From NCBI RefSeq assembly GCF_014699055.1, contig NZ_JACXAC010000005.1, forward strand, positions 310,001-374,000: a stretch of DNA of 64,000 bases. The letters run 5' to 3'. Origin of the DNA: Hymenobacter armeniacus. GTDB taxonomy: Bacteria > Bacteroidota > Bacteroidia > Cytophagales > Hymenobacteraceae. Positions within the stretch are counted from its first letter, which is position 1, and every line of letters begins with the position of its first letter. Positions 50,868 to 59,581 of this stretch are shown here, one piece after another. Below the pieces are notes generated by a model. That model was not told where the DNA came from. It saw nothing but the letters and a program-made list of their open reading frames with translations, and ran no database searches. A program made the position numbers and the translations under genes.

Positions 50868-52325
50868 CTACAGCGGCTTCTTGCGCTCGGCCTGGAATTT
50901 CTTCAGCTGCGGCTCCACCACCTTTTTATCGCCCACCACCACGATGGTCATGGCCTCGGGGCGGATGTACTTGCGGGCGATGTCGCTCACTTGCTGCGGC
51001 GTCACGGCGTTGATGTTTTTCACCTGCTCGGTGAGGTAGGTTTCGGGCAGGCCGTGCAGGTCCAGCGCGTTGAGCTGGCCAATGATGCCGGCCGGCGTGG
51101 AGTTGCGCAGCACAAACATGCCCCCTTCAAAGTTCTGAATGCCCTTCAGCTCCTCCGTCGAGGGCGCTTCCTTCTGCAGGCGCTCCACTTCGTTCATGAT
51201 TTCCTTGAGCGAGTTGCCCGTCTCGGCAGTCGTCACGTCGGCCGTTTCGCTCCAGGTGCCGGCCCGGTAGTGGGTGGTGAGGGAGCTGTAGGGCGAATAC
51301 GTGTAGCCTTTGTCCTCCCGGATGTTGCGCGTGATGCGCGAGCCAAACGAGCCGCCCAGCAGCGAGTTCATCACCCGCATCCGGATGTAGTCGGGGTGGC
51401 TGGGGTCTACCACGGGCAGGCCCACCACTATGGTCGACTGCGGGGCGTTGGGCCGGTCCTGGGTCAGCAGGTCGCCCTTGGTCAGCGGCTTGGCCACCTC
51501 AATCTTGGGCGCCGGGCCCTGCTGGAAGCTTGCCCATGCCGCCGTGATGGCCTGGCGCAGTGCCGGCGCATCGAAGCGCCCGGCCGCGTACACGCTGGTG
51601 CGCTGGGCGCCGTATTGGGTCTTGTAGAAGTTCTGCACCTGCTCCAGTGTCAGGGCGTCAATCTGGGCATCGGTGGGCAGGCCGCGGCCGTAGGGGTGGT
51701 CGCCGTAGATGGCCGTGTTGAACTTCATGCGGGCCTGCACGCCGGGCTGGGCGCGGGCCAGCGCCATTTGCCGCTTCAGGTCGGTTTTGAGGCGGGCCAC
51801 TTCGCTGGCCGGCAGGGCCGGGTGCAGCACCACGTCGGCCAGGAGGGTGGCCAGCTCGGGCGCATACTCGCTTAGGCAGGAGGCCAGCAGCGTGGTTTGG
51901 TCGGCGCCCACCGAAATGTTGAGCGCGCCGCCCATGCGGGCCACCCGCTCGGCCAGCTGCGTGGCCGACGTCGACGCGGTGCCTTCCTGCAGCAGCTTGC
52001 CCAGCAGGTCGGCCACCGACGCTTCGTTTGCCGCCTCGTGCACGTTGCCCGCCTGAATGGCCACCAGCAGCGTCACCTTCGGCACCTGCCCGAACGGCAC
52101 CAGGCGGGCCCGCAGGCCGTTGTCGAGTGTGAAATCTTCCTTGGCCGGCAGGGCAAAGTCGCGCGGCTGGCCGCCGGCGGGCGGGGCCTGCTTGGCCGCA
52201 CCTTTGGAGTGAATGACCGGCTTGGCGGTCGTTTGGGTTTTGGCGGGGGCTTTCTGGGCCTGCGCATGCGGCGCCCCGGCGCCCACCAGGGCCGCGCTGA
52301 GCAGCCCCATAACTAGCTTTTTCAT
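50868..52325 (-). CDS. M16-family peptidase-like protein, inactive partner
   Basis: 485-residue exported protein of the pitrilysin (M16) fold. Signal peptide MKKLVMGLLSAALVGAGAPHAQAQ; a low-complexity Lys/Ala/Pro linker; then the M16 N-terminal lobe. The zinc-binding HxxEH motif is missing: the place corresponding to it reads DLLGKLLQEGTAST (about 106-118). The substrate-binding C-terminal lobe is intact (GGSFGSRITRNIREDKGYTYSPYSSL). It is downstream of the catalytic partner on the same strand (17 bp gap), a standard active/inactive heterodimer in the periplasm. Confidence 0.85.
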   Translation of the reverse strand: MKKLVMGLLSAALVGAGAPHAQAQKAPAKTQTTAKPVIHSKGAAKQAPPAGGQPRDFALPAKEDFTLDNGLRARLVPFGQVPKVTLLVAIQAGNVHEAANEASVADLLGKLLQEGTASTSATQLAERVARMGGALNISVGADQTTLLASCLSEYAPELATLLADVVLHPALPASEVARLKTDLKRQMALARAQPGVQARMKFNTAIYGDHPYGRGLPTDAQIDALTLEQVQNFYKTQYGAQRTSVYAAGRFDAPALRQAITAAWASFQQGPAPKIEVAKPLTKGDLLTQDRPNAPQSTIVVGLPVVDPSHPDYIRMRVMNSLLGGSFGSRITRNIREDKGYTYSPYSSLTTHYRAGTWSETADVTTAETGNSLKEIMNEVERLQKEAPSTEELKGIQNFEGGMFVLRNSTPAGIIGQLNALDLHGLPETYLTEQVKNINAVTPQQVSDIARKYIRPEAMTIVVVGDKKVVEPQLKKFQAERKKPL

Positions 52326-52342
52326 ATAAAGAAGGCGGAAAA

Positions 52343-53794
52343 CTAGCTTTTGGCCAGGGGGTTGACGGTGATGATGGTGCGGTTGGTGGGCCGCAGGTAC
52401 TCGCGAATGGTCTTTTGCATGAGCTCGGGCGTCACCTTCCGGAACTCGCCTTCGAGCCGGTTGATGCGGCTGGGGTCGTTGTCGAACAAGGCAAACGCGG
52501 CCAGCAAATCGGCCCGTCCGAAGTTGTCGGACCCACTCACCTGGTCATAGAACGCCGAGCGGATTTTTACCAAGGCCAAGTCCAGCGTGGGCTGGTCGAT
52601 GCCGGTGCGGGCCAGTCGGTCAATTTCCTGGTCGAGCACGCGCACCACCGAGTCGGCCTGCACGGCGGGGTCAAACACGAGGTCGCCCATCCACAGCATG
52701 GGGCCGTTGTAGTTGAACTGATTGCCCAAATAGTTGATGCCGCCGCTCACGTTGTCGGTGTAGCCGCGCTTCTGCACCAGGGCTTGGTAGAGGCGGCTGT
52801 CGTTGCCCTGCAGCAGAATCTGGTCGAGCATTATCATAGCGTAATACTCGGGCGTGTTGCGCTCGGGCATGTGGTAGCCGAAGGCCAGGGCCGGCTTGGT
52901 GGCCAGCTTGTCGTCTTTGCTGAAGCGCTGTTCCTGCTCCTGGCGTGGCTCCGCAATGTCGGGCTTGGGCGGCTGCGGCGCGCTGGGAATGGCGGCGTAG
53001 TACTTCTGCACCCAGGCCTTGGCCTCGGCGGGGTCGAAGTCGCCCACCACGGCCAGCACGGCGTTGTTGGGGGCGTAGTAGGTTTTGAAAAACGACTTGG
53101 TATCGGCCAGGTTGGCCGCGTCGAGGTCGCTCATGTCGCCGTAGAAGTTGTGGGCGTTGTTCCAGTTCTTGTTGGCTTTCATGGGCATGTCTATCCACGG
53201 AAAGCCGCCGTAGGGCTGGTTGAGCACGTTCACGCGCACCTCGTTTTTCACCACGCCCTGCTGGTTGGTCAGGTTGACTTGCGTGATGGCCAAGCCGCGC
53301 ATGCGGTCGGCTTCGGCCCACAAAATGGTTTCGAGCTTGTGGGCCGGCACCACCTCAAAATAGTTGGTAAAGTCGAAGCGCGTCGAGCCGTTCAGGGCCC
53401 CGCCGTTCTTCTGAATCAGCCCGATGAACTCGTTCTTGCCCAAGTTCTGCGAACCCTGAAACATCAGGTGCTCAAACAGGTGCGCAAAGCCCGTGCGGTT
53501 GCGCGGCTCGGTGCGGAAGCCCACGCCGTAATAAGCCGCCACCGTGGCCGTGGGCGCCGTGTGGTCGGGCGAGAGCACCACTTTTAGCCCGTTGGGCAGC
53601 GTGTAGTATTCCACCGGAATCTCAAACGCCGGCCCGGCGGGCGGCGGGGTGGGGGCTGCCGCCACCGCGGGGGCGGCGGTGCTGGGCGCAGGCGTCGTGA
53701 CCACCGACGTGGCCTTGGGGCTGCACGCTCCGAGCGCCAGCGCGGCCACCGGCGCCCATCGCAGGCCCCGTGGCAAGGTAAACAACTGTCTCAT
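52343..53794 (-). CDS. M16-family zinc peptidase lipoprotein, active partner
   Basis: 483 residues. Signal peptide with lipobox LGAC (residue 24) anchors it to a membrane. The inverted zinc motif HLFEH (H105, E108, H109 in TGFAHLFEHLMFQG) and the downstream glutamate E185 (VVKNEVR, 76 residues away) are present, so it is an active M16 peptidase. After an Ala/Pro-rich linker it follows the two-lobed clamshell pattern to the C-terminus. Degrades peptides in the periplasm, together with the inactive partner encoded immediately downstream. Confidence 0.9.
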   Translation of the reverse strand: MRQLFTLPRGLRWAPVAALALGACSPKATSVVTTPAPSTAAPAVAAAPTPPPAGPAFEIPVEYYTLPNGLKVVLSPDHTAPTATVAAYYGVGFRTEPRNRTGFAHLFEHLMFQGSQNLGKNEFIGLIQKNGGALNGSTRFDFTNYFEVVPAHKLETILWAEADRMRGLAITQVNLTNQQGVVKNEVRVNVLNQPYGGFPWIDMPMKANKNWNNAHNFYGDMSDLDAANLADTKSFFKTYYAPNNAVLAVVGDFDPAEAKAWVQKYYAAIPSAPQPPKPDIAEPRQEQEQRFSKDDKLATKPALAFGYHMPERNTPEYYAMIMLDQILLQGNDSRLYQALVQKRGYTDNVSGGINYLGNQFNYNGPMLWMGDLVFDPAVQADSVVRVLDQEIDRLARTGIDQPTLDLALVKIRSAFYDQVSGSDNFGRADLLAAFALFDNDPSRINRLEGEFRKVTPELMQKTIREYLRPTNRTIITVNPLAKS

Positions 53795-53979
53795 AGGTAA
53801 AAGGTGTGAAGTGGGAGAGTGGTGTAAGAGGCTCTTAAGTTAAGAAATGTCGGCACATGTCAACCCGCCCGACGGGCAGCGCCGGCCAACGCCGAAGCAA
53901 TGAAGAGGGATAATGCGCGGCCGTTGCATCGCCGCCGGGCCTCACAACATTTTAGGACCCGCCGCGCGACCTTTGCGCC

Positions 53980-56499
53980 GTGTTCGCCTTTTCTACGCTG
54001 CCGGCGTTGCTTGCCGGCCACCTGCTGCAAGCCCCCGCCGACCCCGCCGCCGAGGTGCGCCACCTGCTGCTCGACAGCCGGCGCGTGGGCCTGCCCGCCG
54101 GCGCCTTGTTCTTCGCCCTGCGCGGCCCCAGCCACGACGGGCACCGTTACCTGCCGGCCCTGTACGCCCAAGGCGTGCGCCTCTTTGTGGTGGAAGAAGG
54201 GAAGGACCTGCCGGGCGGCCTTGCGGCCTATCCCGAAGCCGGCATCCTGGCCGTGGCCAGCCCGCTGGCGGCGCTGCAGGCCCTGGCGGCGGCGCACCGC
54301 GCCCGGTTCGGTGGACCGGTGCTGGCCATCACTGGCTCCAACGGCAAAACCATTGTGAAAGAATGGCTGGCCCAACTGCTGAGCCCCGACGAGGACATCT
54401 GCCGCTCGCCGCGCTCCTACAACTCGCAGGTGGGCGTGCCGCTGAGCGTGTGGGAGCTGAACCCCGCCCGGCACACGCTCGGCATCTTTGAAGCCGGCAT
54501 TTCGGAAGTGGGAGAGATGGCGCGGCTGGCCGGCATCATTCAGCCCACCGAGGGCCTGTTCACCACCCTCGGCACGGCCCACGACGCCGGCTTTGCCTCC
54601 CACGAACAAAAGCTGCTGGAGAAACTGAAGCTGTTTCAGGGCCCCGGCTTTCAACGCCTGTTTTATTGCGCCGACCAGCCGCTGGTGCAGGCCGCCGTTT
54701 CGCGCCTTGGGCTGCCCGGTTTCAGCTGGACGCGCCAGGCGGGCCAAACGGCCGACCTGTTTTTCGACGCGCAGCCCGTCACCGACGGCCGCACCCGCTG
54801 GCTAACCCACGCCGCGGTCGGTGGGGGAGAAACGGAGTTCACCCTGCCCTTCGCCGACGAACCCTCGGTCGAAAATGCCCTGCACTGCCTGGCCGTGCTG
54901 CTGCACCGCGGCCTGGAGCCGGTCGAAATCCAGCGCCGCCTGGCCCGCCTGCACCCCGTGGCCATGCGCCTGGAAATGAAGCAGGGCCGCCACGACTCCT
55001 ACCTGCTCGACGATACCTATAATAACGACTTGGCCGGCCTTTCGCTGGCTCTCAGTGCCTTGGCCCGGCAGCCGCGACCGGGGCGCCGCACCCTCATTCT
55101 GAGCGACGTGCTGGAATCGGGCCTCACTGGTGAGGAGCTGTATGCCCAGGTAGCCGCCCTGCTGCCCGCGGCGGGCGTTACGCGGCTCATCGGCATCGGC
55201 GAAGCCATCGGCCAGCAGCAAAGAGTGTTTCCGGAAGGCCTGGCGGCCGAGTATTTCCAGAGCACCGAGGCGTTTCTTGCCCAGCTCGACCCCGCCGCCT
55301 TTGCCCGCGAAGTGGTGCTGGTGAAGGGCGCCCGCCGCTTCGGCTTTGAGCGAATTGTGGCGGCCCTGCAGGCCCAGCAGCACGGCACGGTGCTGGAAGT
55401 CAATCTTGATGCGCTGAGTCATAACCTGCAGCATTACCGCCGCCAGCTTCAGCCCGGCACCAAACTCATGGTGATGGTGAAGGCCTTCGCCTACGGCGCG
55501 GGCTCCTACGAAGTGGCCAGCCTGCTCGAATTTCAGCGGGCCGACTACCTGGCCGTGGCCTACGCCGACGAGGGCATTGCCCTGCGCGAAGCCGGCATCA
55601 GCCTGCCCATCATGGTGATGAACCCGGCGCCCGATTCCTTTGCCGCGCTACGCCAGTACCGTCTCGAACCGGAAATCTATTCGTTCGAGATGCTGAACGA
55701 ATACCTGGCCGCCTTCGATGCCGCGGCGTCTGAGGGCCCGTTGCCCGTGCCCAAAATTCACCTCAAGCTCGACACGGGCATGCGCCGCCTTGGTTTCGAC
55801 GAAGCCGACCTGCCGGCGCTGACTGCCCGCCTGCGCGAGCACGCCGCGCACCTGTCCGTGGCCAGCGCGATGACGCACCTGGCCGCCGCCGACGAGGCGG
55901 TGCACGACGATTTCACGCAACAGCAGCTGGCGGCCTTCCGCCGCATGGCCGCGGCCGTGGAGGAAGCGCTGGGCTATGCCGTGCTCAAGCACGCGCTGAA
56001 CTCGGCCGGCATTCTGCGCTTTCCCGAAGCCCACTTCGATATGGTGCGCCTGGGCATTGGGCTCTATGGCGTGGACGCCAGCGGCCGCGACACCGATGCC
56101 CTGCGCTCCGTGAGCCAGCTACGCACCACCATCTCTCAAATCAAAACCTTGCCCGCGGGCCACACCGTGGGCTACGGCCGCCGGGGCACCGCGGCCGATG
56201 CCGACCGACGCATTGCCACGCTGGCCATTGGCTACGCCGATGGGTACGACCGGCGTTTCGGCAACGGCGCGGGCATGGTGCTCATTCGGGGGCAGCGGGC
56301 GCCGCTGGTGGGCTCCGTGTGCATGGACATGTGTATGGTCGACGTGACGCACATTGCCGAGGCCCGGGCCGGCGATGTGGCCCTGGTGTTTGGCGAAGGC
56401 TTGCCGCTGCCCGAACTGGCGGGCCGCATTAGCACCATTCCCTACGAGTTGCTCACCAACGTGAGCGAACGGGTGAAGCGTGTGTTTGTGAGTGAATAG
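53980..56499 (+). CDS. Bifunctional MurF-Alr: UDP-MurNAc-tripeptide ligase / alanine racemase
   Basis: 839-residue fusion of two peptidoglycan-synthesis enzymes, common in Bacteroidota. The MurF part (1-465) adds D-Ala-D-Ala to UDP-MurNAc-tripeptide; its ATP-binding loop is ITGSNGKT with K123, and DDTYNN and LILSDVLE are the substrate and central-domain motifs. From residue 468 an alanine racemase follows, with the PLP lysine K501 in VMVKAFAYGAG and the second-base Tyr region GYGRRG, plus VCMDMCMVDVT. It starts at GTG 53980; a weak CTTTG-type box ends 4 nt before it. No other mur gene lies nearby. Confidence 0.95.
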   Translation: MFAFSTLPALLAGHLLQAPADPAAEVRHLLLDSRRVGLPAGALFFALRGPSHDGHRYLPALYAQGVRLFVVEEGKDLPGGLAAYPEAGILAVASPLAALQALAAAHRARFGGPVLAITGSNGKTIVKEWLAQLLSPDEDICRSPRSYNSQVGVPLSVWELNPARHTLGIFEAGISEVGEMARLAGIIQPTEGLFTTLGTAHDAGFASHEQKLLEKLKLFQGPGFQRLFYCADQPLVQAAVSRLGLPGFSWTRQAGQTADLFFDAQPVTDGRTRWLTHAAVGGGETEFTLPFADEPSVENALHCLAVLLHRGLEPVEIQRRLARLHPVAMRLEMKQGRHDSYLLDDTYNNDLAGLSLALSALARQPRPGRRTLILSDVLESGLTGEELYAQVAALLPAAGVTRLIGIGEAIGQQQRVFPEGLAAEYFQSTEAFLAQLDPAAFAREVVLVKGARRFGFERIVAALQAQQHGTVLEVNLDALSHNLQHYRRQLQPGTKLMVMVKAFAYGAGSYEVASLLEFQRADYLAVAYADEGIALREAGISLPIMVMNPAPDSFAALRQYRLEPEIYSFEMLNEYLAAFDAAASEGPLPVPKIHLKLDTGMRRLGFDEADLPALTARLREHAAHLSVASAMTHLAAADEAVHDDFTQQQLAAFRRMAAAVEEALGYAVLKHALNSAGILRFPEAHFDMVRLGIGLYGVDASGRDTDALRSVSQLRTTISQIKTLPAGHTVGYGRRGTAADADRRIATLAIGYADGYDRRFGNGAGMVLIRGQRAPLVGSVCMDMCMVDVTHIAEARAGDVALVFGEGLPLPELAGRISTIPYELLTNVSERVKRVFVSE

Positions 56500-56647
56500 C
56501 ACCCGGCATGGTCCTGCTTTTCTTTGCATAAGCTAAAAAAACAGGTTGACGAGGTACGAATGATTTCTCGATGTCTTAATCGACTATAGCGGAGTCTTTG
56601 TGTCTTAAAATCACCTGTTGGCCGAAAAAGAACGAGGAGCCGCCGTG

Positions 56648-56713
56648 CGTGTGGGAAGTTTGTGTCCAAAAATTAGACGCTTTTCTAATTTTTGGACACA
56701 AACTTCCCACACG
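56648..56713. repeat. Perfect 30-bp inverted repeat in the receptor leader
   Basis: Arms 56648-56677 (CGTGTGGGAAGTTTGTGTCC...) and 56684-56713 are exactly complementary with a 6-nt loop (CGCTTT). The element ends 6 bp before ATG 56720. It is too long for a normal operator, has no T-run for a terminator, and no target duplication can be seen. It could be two fused ends of an insertion sequence (a tiny MITE) or a translation-blocking hairpin. Confidence 0.9.
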
Positions 56714-56719
56714 TTATTT

Positions 56720-59521
56720 ATGCATCTACTTCGACTCTCTTGTTTTCTAGCTTTGGCAGTTGGCGCTGGCGTTCCGGCCCGTAGTTGGGCCCAAAGCGAA
56801 ATCACCAACACGGCCACCATCACCGGAACCATCCAAACCGAAAGGGGCGGGGCCCTCACGGGTGTGTCGATTACGGCGCTGCATCTGCCCACGGGCATCC
56901 GGCGCGTGGCCACCACCGACACGCGGGGAGTTTTCACCATCAGCACCCTGCTCACGGGCGGGCCGTATGCGCTGCAAATCAGCCAGCCCGGCTTCCGCGC
57001 GCAGGTCATCAACAACGTGTTTCTGAAGGCCGACGCGCCAGCCAGTTTTGCCTTGGTGCTGGCCCCCGACGTGGTGGCCGTGGGCACGCGCCGCCTCGAC
57101 CGCACGGCCCTGGAGTCGGTGGCGCCCGTGGACGTGATTGACATGCGCGAACTGGCCCTGGCGGCCCCGCGCGTCGACAACACGCAGCTGCTCAACTACG
57201 CGGTGCCGTCGTTCAACTCGGTGCGCGAAACCTCGGCCGACGGCGCCGACCACGTGGACGCCGCCACGCTGCGCGGCCTGGGCTCCGACCAGGTGCTGGT
57301 GCTCGTGAACGGCAAGCGCCGCCACACCTCGGCCCTCATCAACCTGCTGGGCAGCCGCCCCTACGGCAGCGCCACCACCGACCTGAACACGATTTCCTCG
57401 AACGCCCTGGACCGCGTGGAAATCCTGCGCGATGGCGCGGCGGCCCAATACGGCTCCGACGCCATTGCCGGCGTTATCAACCTCAACCTGAAAAGCGACA
57501 ACCACGGCGGCAGCGTCATGGTCAACAACGGCATCCATCAGTCGGGCTTGGGCTACAACACCACGCTGAGCCTCAACAAAGGCCTGAAGCTGGGCAGCAA
57601 AGGCTTCCTGAACGTGACCGGCGAAGTGGACTACCGCGGCTACACCACCAGCCCCGACTACGCCCGCGACCTGAATTCCTGGCCCGTGTACTCCAGCATT
57701 CGGGCCCGCGAAGACTCCTTCCTGCTGGCCAACAAAAAAACGGCCAAGGACTACCGCCAGCGCAACGGCGACGCCATCATGACCAACTACCGAGCCGTGT
57801 ATAACGCCGGCGTGGAGCTGTCGGAGAAGGCGCGGTTCTATTCCTTCGGCACCTATAATTACCGGCGCGGCCAGGCCGTGGCGCCCTGGGTGCTGCCCAG
57901 TGCCAACCCCGCCGACCTGGGCACGCAGCCGGGCTTCAGCCTGGGCTACCAGCCCAACATCAATACCCGCATTCAGGATGGGGCCGCCGTGGTGGGCCTC
58001 GACCTCAAGCTGGGCCGCTGGGACCTGGACCTAAGCCAGAGCATCGGCACCAACCGCATGCGCTACGACCTCGACAACACCCTCAACCCCTCGCTGGGCG
58101 CCAAGTCGCCCACCTCGTTTGAGGCCGGTGGGCTGCAGTTCACCCAGGCCGTGACCAACGCCACGGCTAGTCGCCTGTTCGACAACGTGCTGGCCGGCAC
58201 CAACGTGGCCTTTGGCACCGAATTCCGCAACGACTACTTCGAGATTGTGGCCGGCGACGAAAACTCCTGGAAAGACTATCAGGCGGGCCAGCCCGGCGCC
58301 TCGGGCGGCTCGCAGGGCTTCATCGGCTTCGACCCCACCTCGGCCATCGCGGGCAGCCGCCAGAACGTGGCCGGATTTCTGGACGTGGAAGCCGACGTGC
58401 TGAAAAACTGGACCGTGGGCGCCGCCGCCCGTTACGAGCGGTATTCCGACTTCGGCTCGGCCCTCATCTACAAGGCCACTACCCGCGTGCAGGCCACCAA
58501 GTGGCTGGCCCTGCGCGCCGCCTACAACACCGGCTTCCGAGCGCCCTCGCAGCACCAGCAGCTGTACCGGCAGCTCACGCTGCTGCCCACGGCCAGCGGC
58601 ACCACCTACTCAGGCATCTACAACAACCAGAGCGACATTGCGCAGGTGGCCGGCATCAGCAAGCTCACGGCCGAGAAGTCGCGCAACGCCAGCCTGGGCC
58701 TGGTGCTCACGCCCACCAAGGACTTGGTGTTCACGGCCGACGCGTACCAGATTGACATCGACGACCGCATTTCGCTCACCAACGAGTTTGGTGCCGGCAT
58801 TTCGCCGCAGCTCGACGACGCCCTCGACAAGGCCGAAACCACGAGCGTGCAGTTCTTCGCCAACGCCCTGAACACCCGCACCCGCGGCCTCGACCTGGTG
58901 GCCAGCTACAACCGCACGCTGGGCCGCGGCACGCTGCACGTCACCGCCGCCGCCAACTTCAACGAAACCACGCTGCGTAGCCTCAACGTGCCCACGCTGT
59001 TTCGGGGCATTCAGACCGATGAAATTGCGGGCAACAACTTCATCGGCCAGCGCCAGCTGTCGCTCATCACCACGGGCAGCCCCAAAAGCAAGCTGCTGGC
59101 CAGCGTGGGCTACGAAAGCGTGAAATGGGGCGTCACGGCCCGCTACACCCGCTTCGGTCAGGTGTCGTCCTACGATTTCAACTTCGACGGGCTGGAAGAA
59201 GGCAGCTACTACCTGGTGTTCAGCGCCAAATCCGTCACCGACCTCATCCTCACCTACAAGCCCGTGAAAGGCCTGACCCTGGCCGCCGGCGCCCAGAACC
59301 TGTTCAACGTGCGGCCCGACAACCTGCTGCAGGCCGCCAAAAACGGCCACGCCCCCGACGGCTTCGCCTCGGCGGCCGACTACCAGGCCTACTACCTCAA
59401 AACCTACGGCACGCCTTCGACCACGCCCTACGACCACGACATCCTGCCCCACCACATGGTGCAAATGGGCGCCAACGGGGCTTTTTTCTACCTGAAAGCG
59501 ACGTACGCCTTTGGGCAATAA
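56720..59521 (+). CDS. TonB-dependent receptor paired with an amine oxidase
   Basis: 933-residue outer-membrane receptor. Signal peptide (MHLLRLSCFLALAVGAGVPARSWAQ), a carboxypeptidase-regulatory-like domain (ATITGTIQTERGGALTGVSITALHL), a plug with DAATLRGLGSDQVLVLVNGKRRHTSALINLLGS and VEILRDGAAAQYGSDAIAGVIN, then a barrel ending in TYAFGQ. ATG 56720 lies right after the perfect inverted repeat; codons upstream read through that repeat and are not likely to be real. No SusD. Its ligand is unknown, but it is followed after 60 bp by a Tat-exported amine oxidase gene, so both may act on the same amine. Confidence 0.85.
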   Translation: MHLLRLSCFLALAVGAGVPARSWAQSEITNTATITGTIQTERGGALTGVSITALHLPTGIRRVATTDTRGVFTISTLLTGGPYALQISQPGFRAQVINNVFLKADAPASFALVLAPDVVAVGTRRLDRTALESVAPVDVIDMRELALAAPRVDNTQLLNYAVPSFNSVRETSADGADHVDAATLRGLGSDQVLVLVNGKRRHTSALINLLGSRPYGSATTDLNTISSNALDRVEILRDGAAAQYGSDAIAGVINLNLKSDNHGGSVMVNNGIHQSGLGYNTTLSLNKGLKLGSKGFLNVTGEVDYRGYTTSPDYARDLNSWPVYSSIRAREDSFLLANKKTAKDYRQRNGDAIMTNYRAVYNAGVELSEKARFYSFGTYNYRRGQAVAPWVLPSANPADLGTQPGFSLGYQPNINTRIQDGAAVVGLDLKLGRWDLDLSQSIGTNRMRYDLDNTLNPSLGAKSPTSFEAGGLQFTQAVTNATASRLFDNVLAGTNVAFGTEFRNDYFEIVAGDENSWKDYQAGQPGASGGSQGFIGFDPTSAIAGSRQNVAGFLDVEADVLKNWTVGAAARYERYSDFGSALIYKATTRVQATKWLALRAAYNTGFRAPSQHQQLYRQLTLLPTASGTTYSGIYNNQSDIAQVAGISKLTAEKSRNASLGLVLTPTKDLVFTADAYQIDIDDRISLTNEFGAGISPQLDDALDKAETTSVQFFANALNTRTRGLDLVASYNRTLGRGTLHVTAAANFNETTLRSLNVPTLFRGIQTDEIAGNNFIGQRQLSLITTGSPKSKLLASVGYESVKWGVTARYTRFGQVSSYDFNFDGLEEGSYYLVFSAKSVTDLILTYKPVKGLTLAAGAQNLFNVRPDNLLQAAKNGHAPDGFASAADYQAYYLKTYGTPSTTPYDHDILPHHMVQMGANGAFFYLKATYAFGQ

Positions 59522-59581
59522 GTTTTTAAGTTGTTGCTTGCGAAGTGAATTCTCAGCCCATCCAACGTTAATTTTTCTTGC

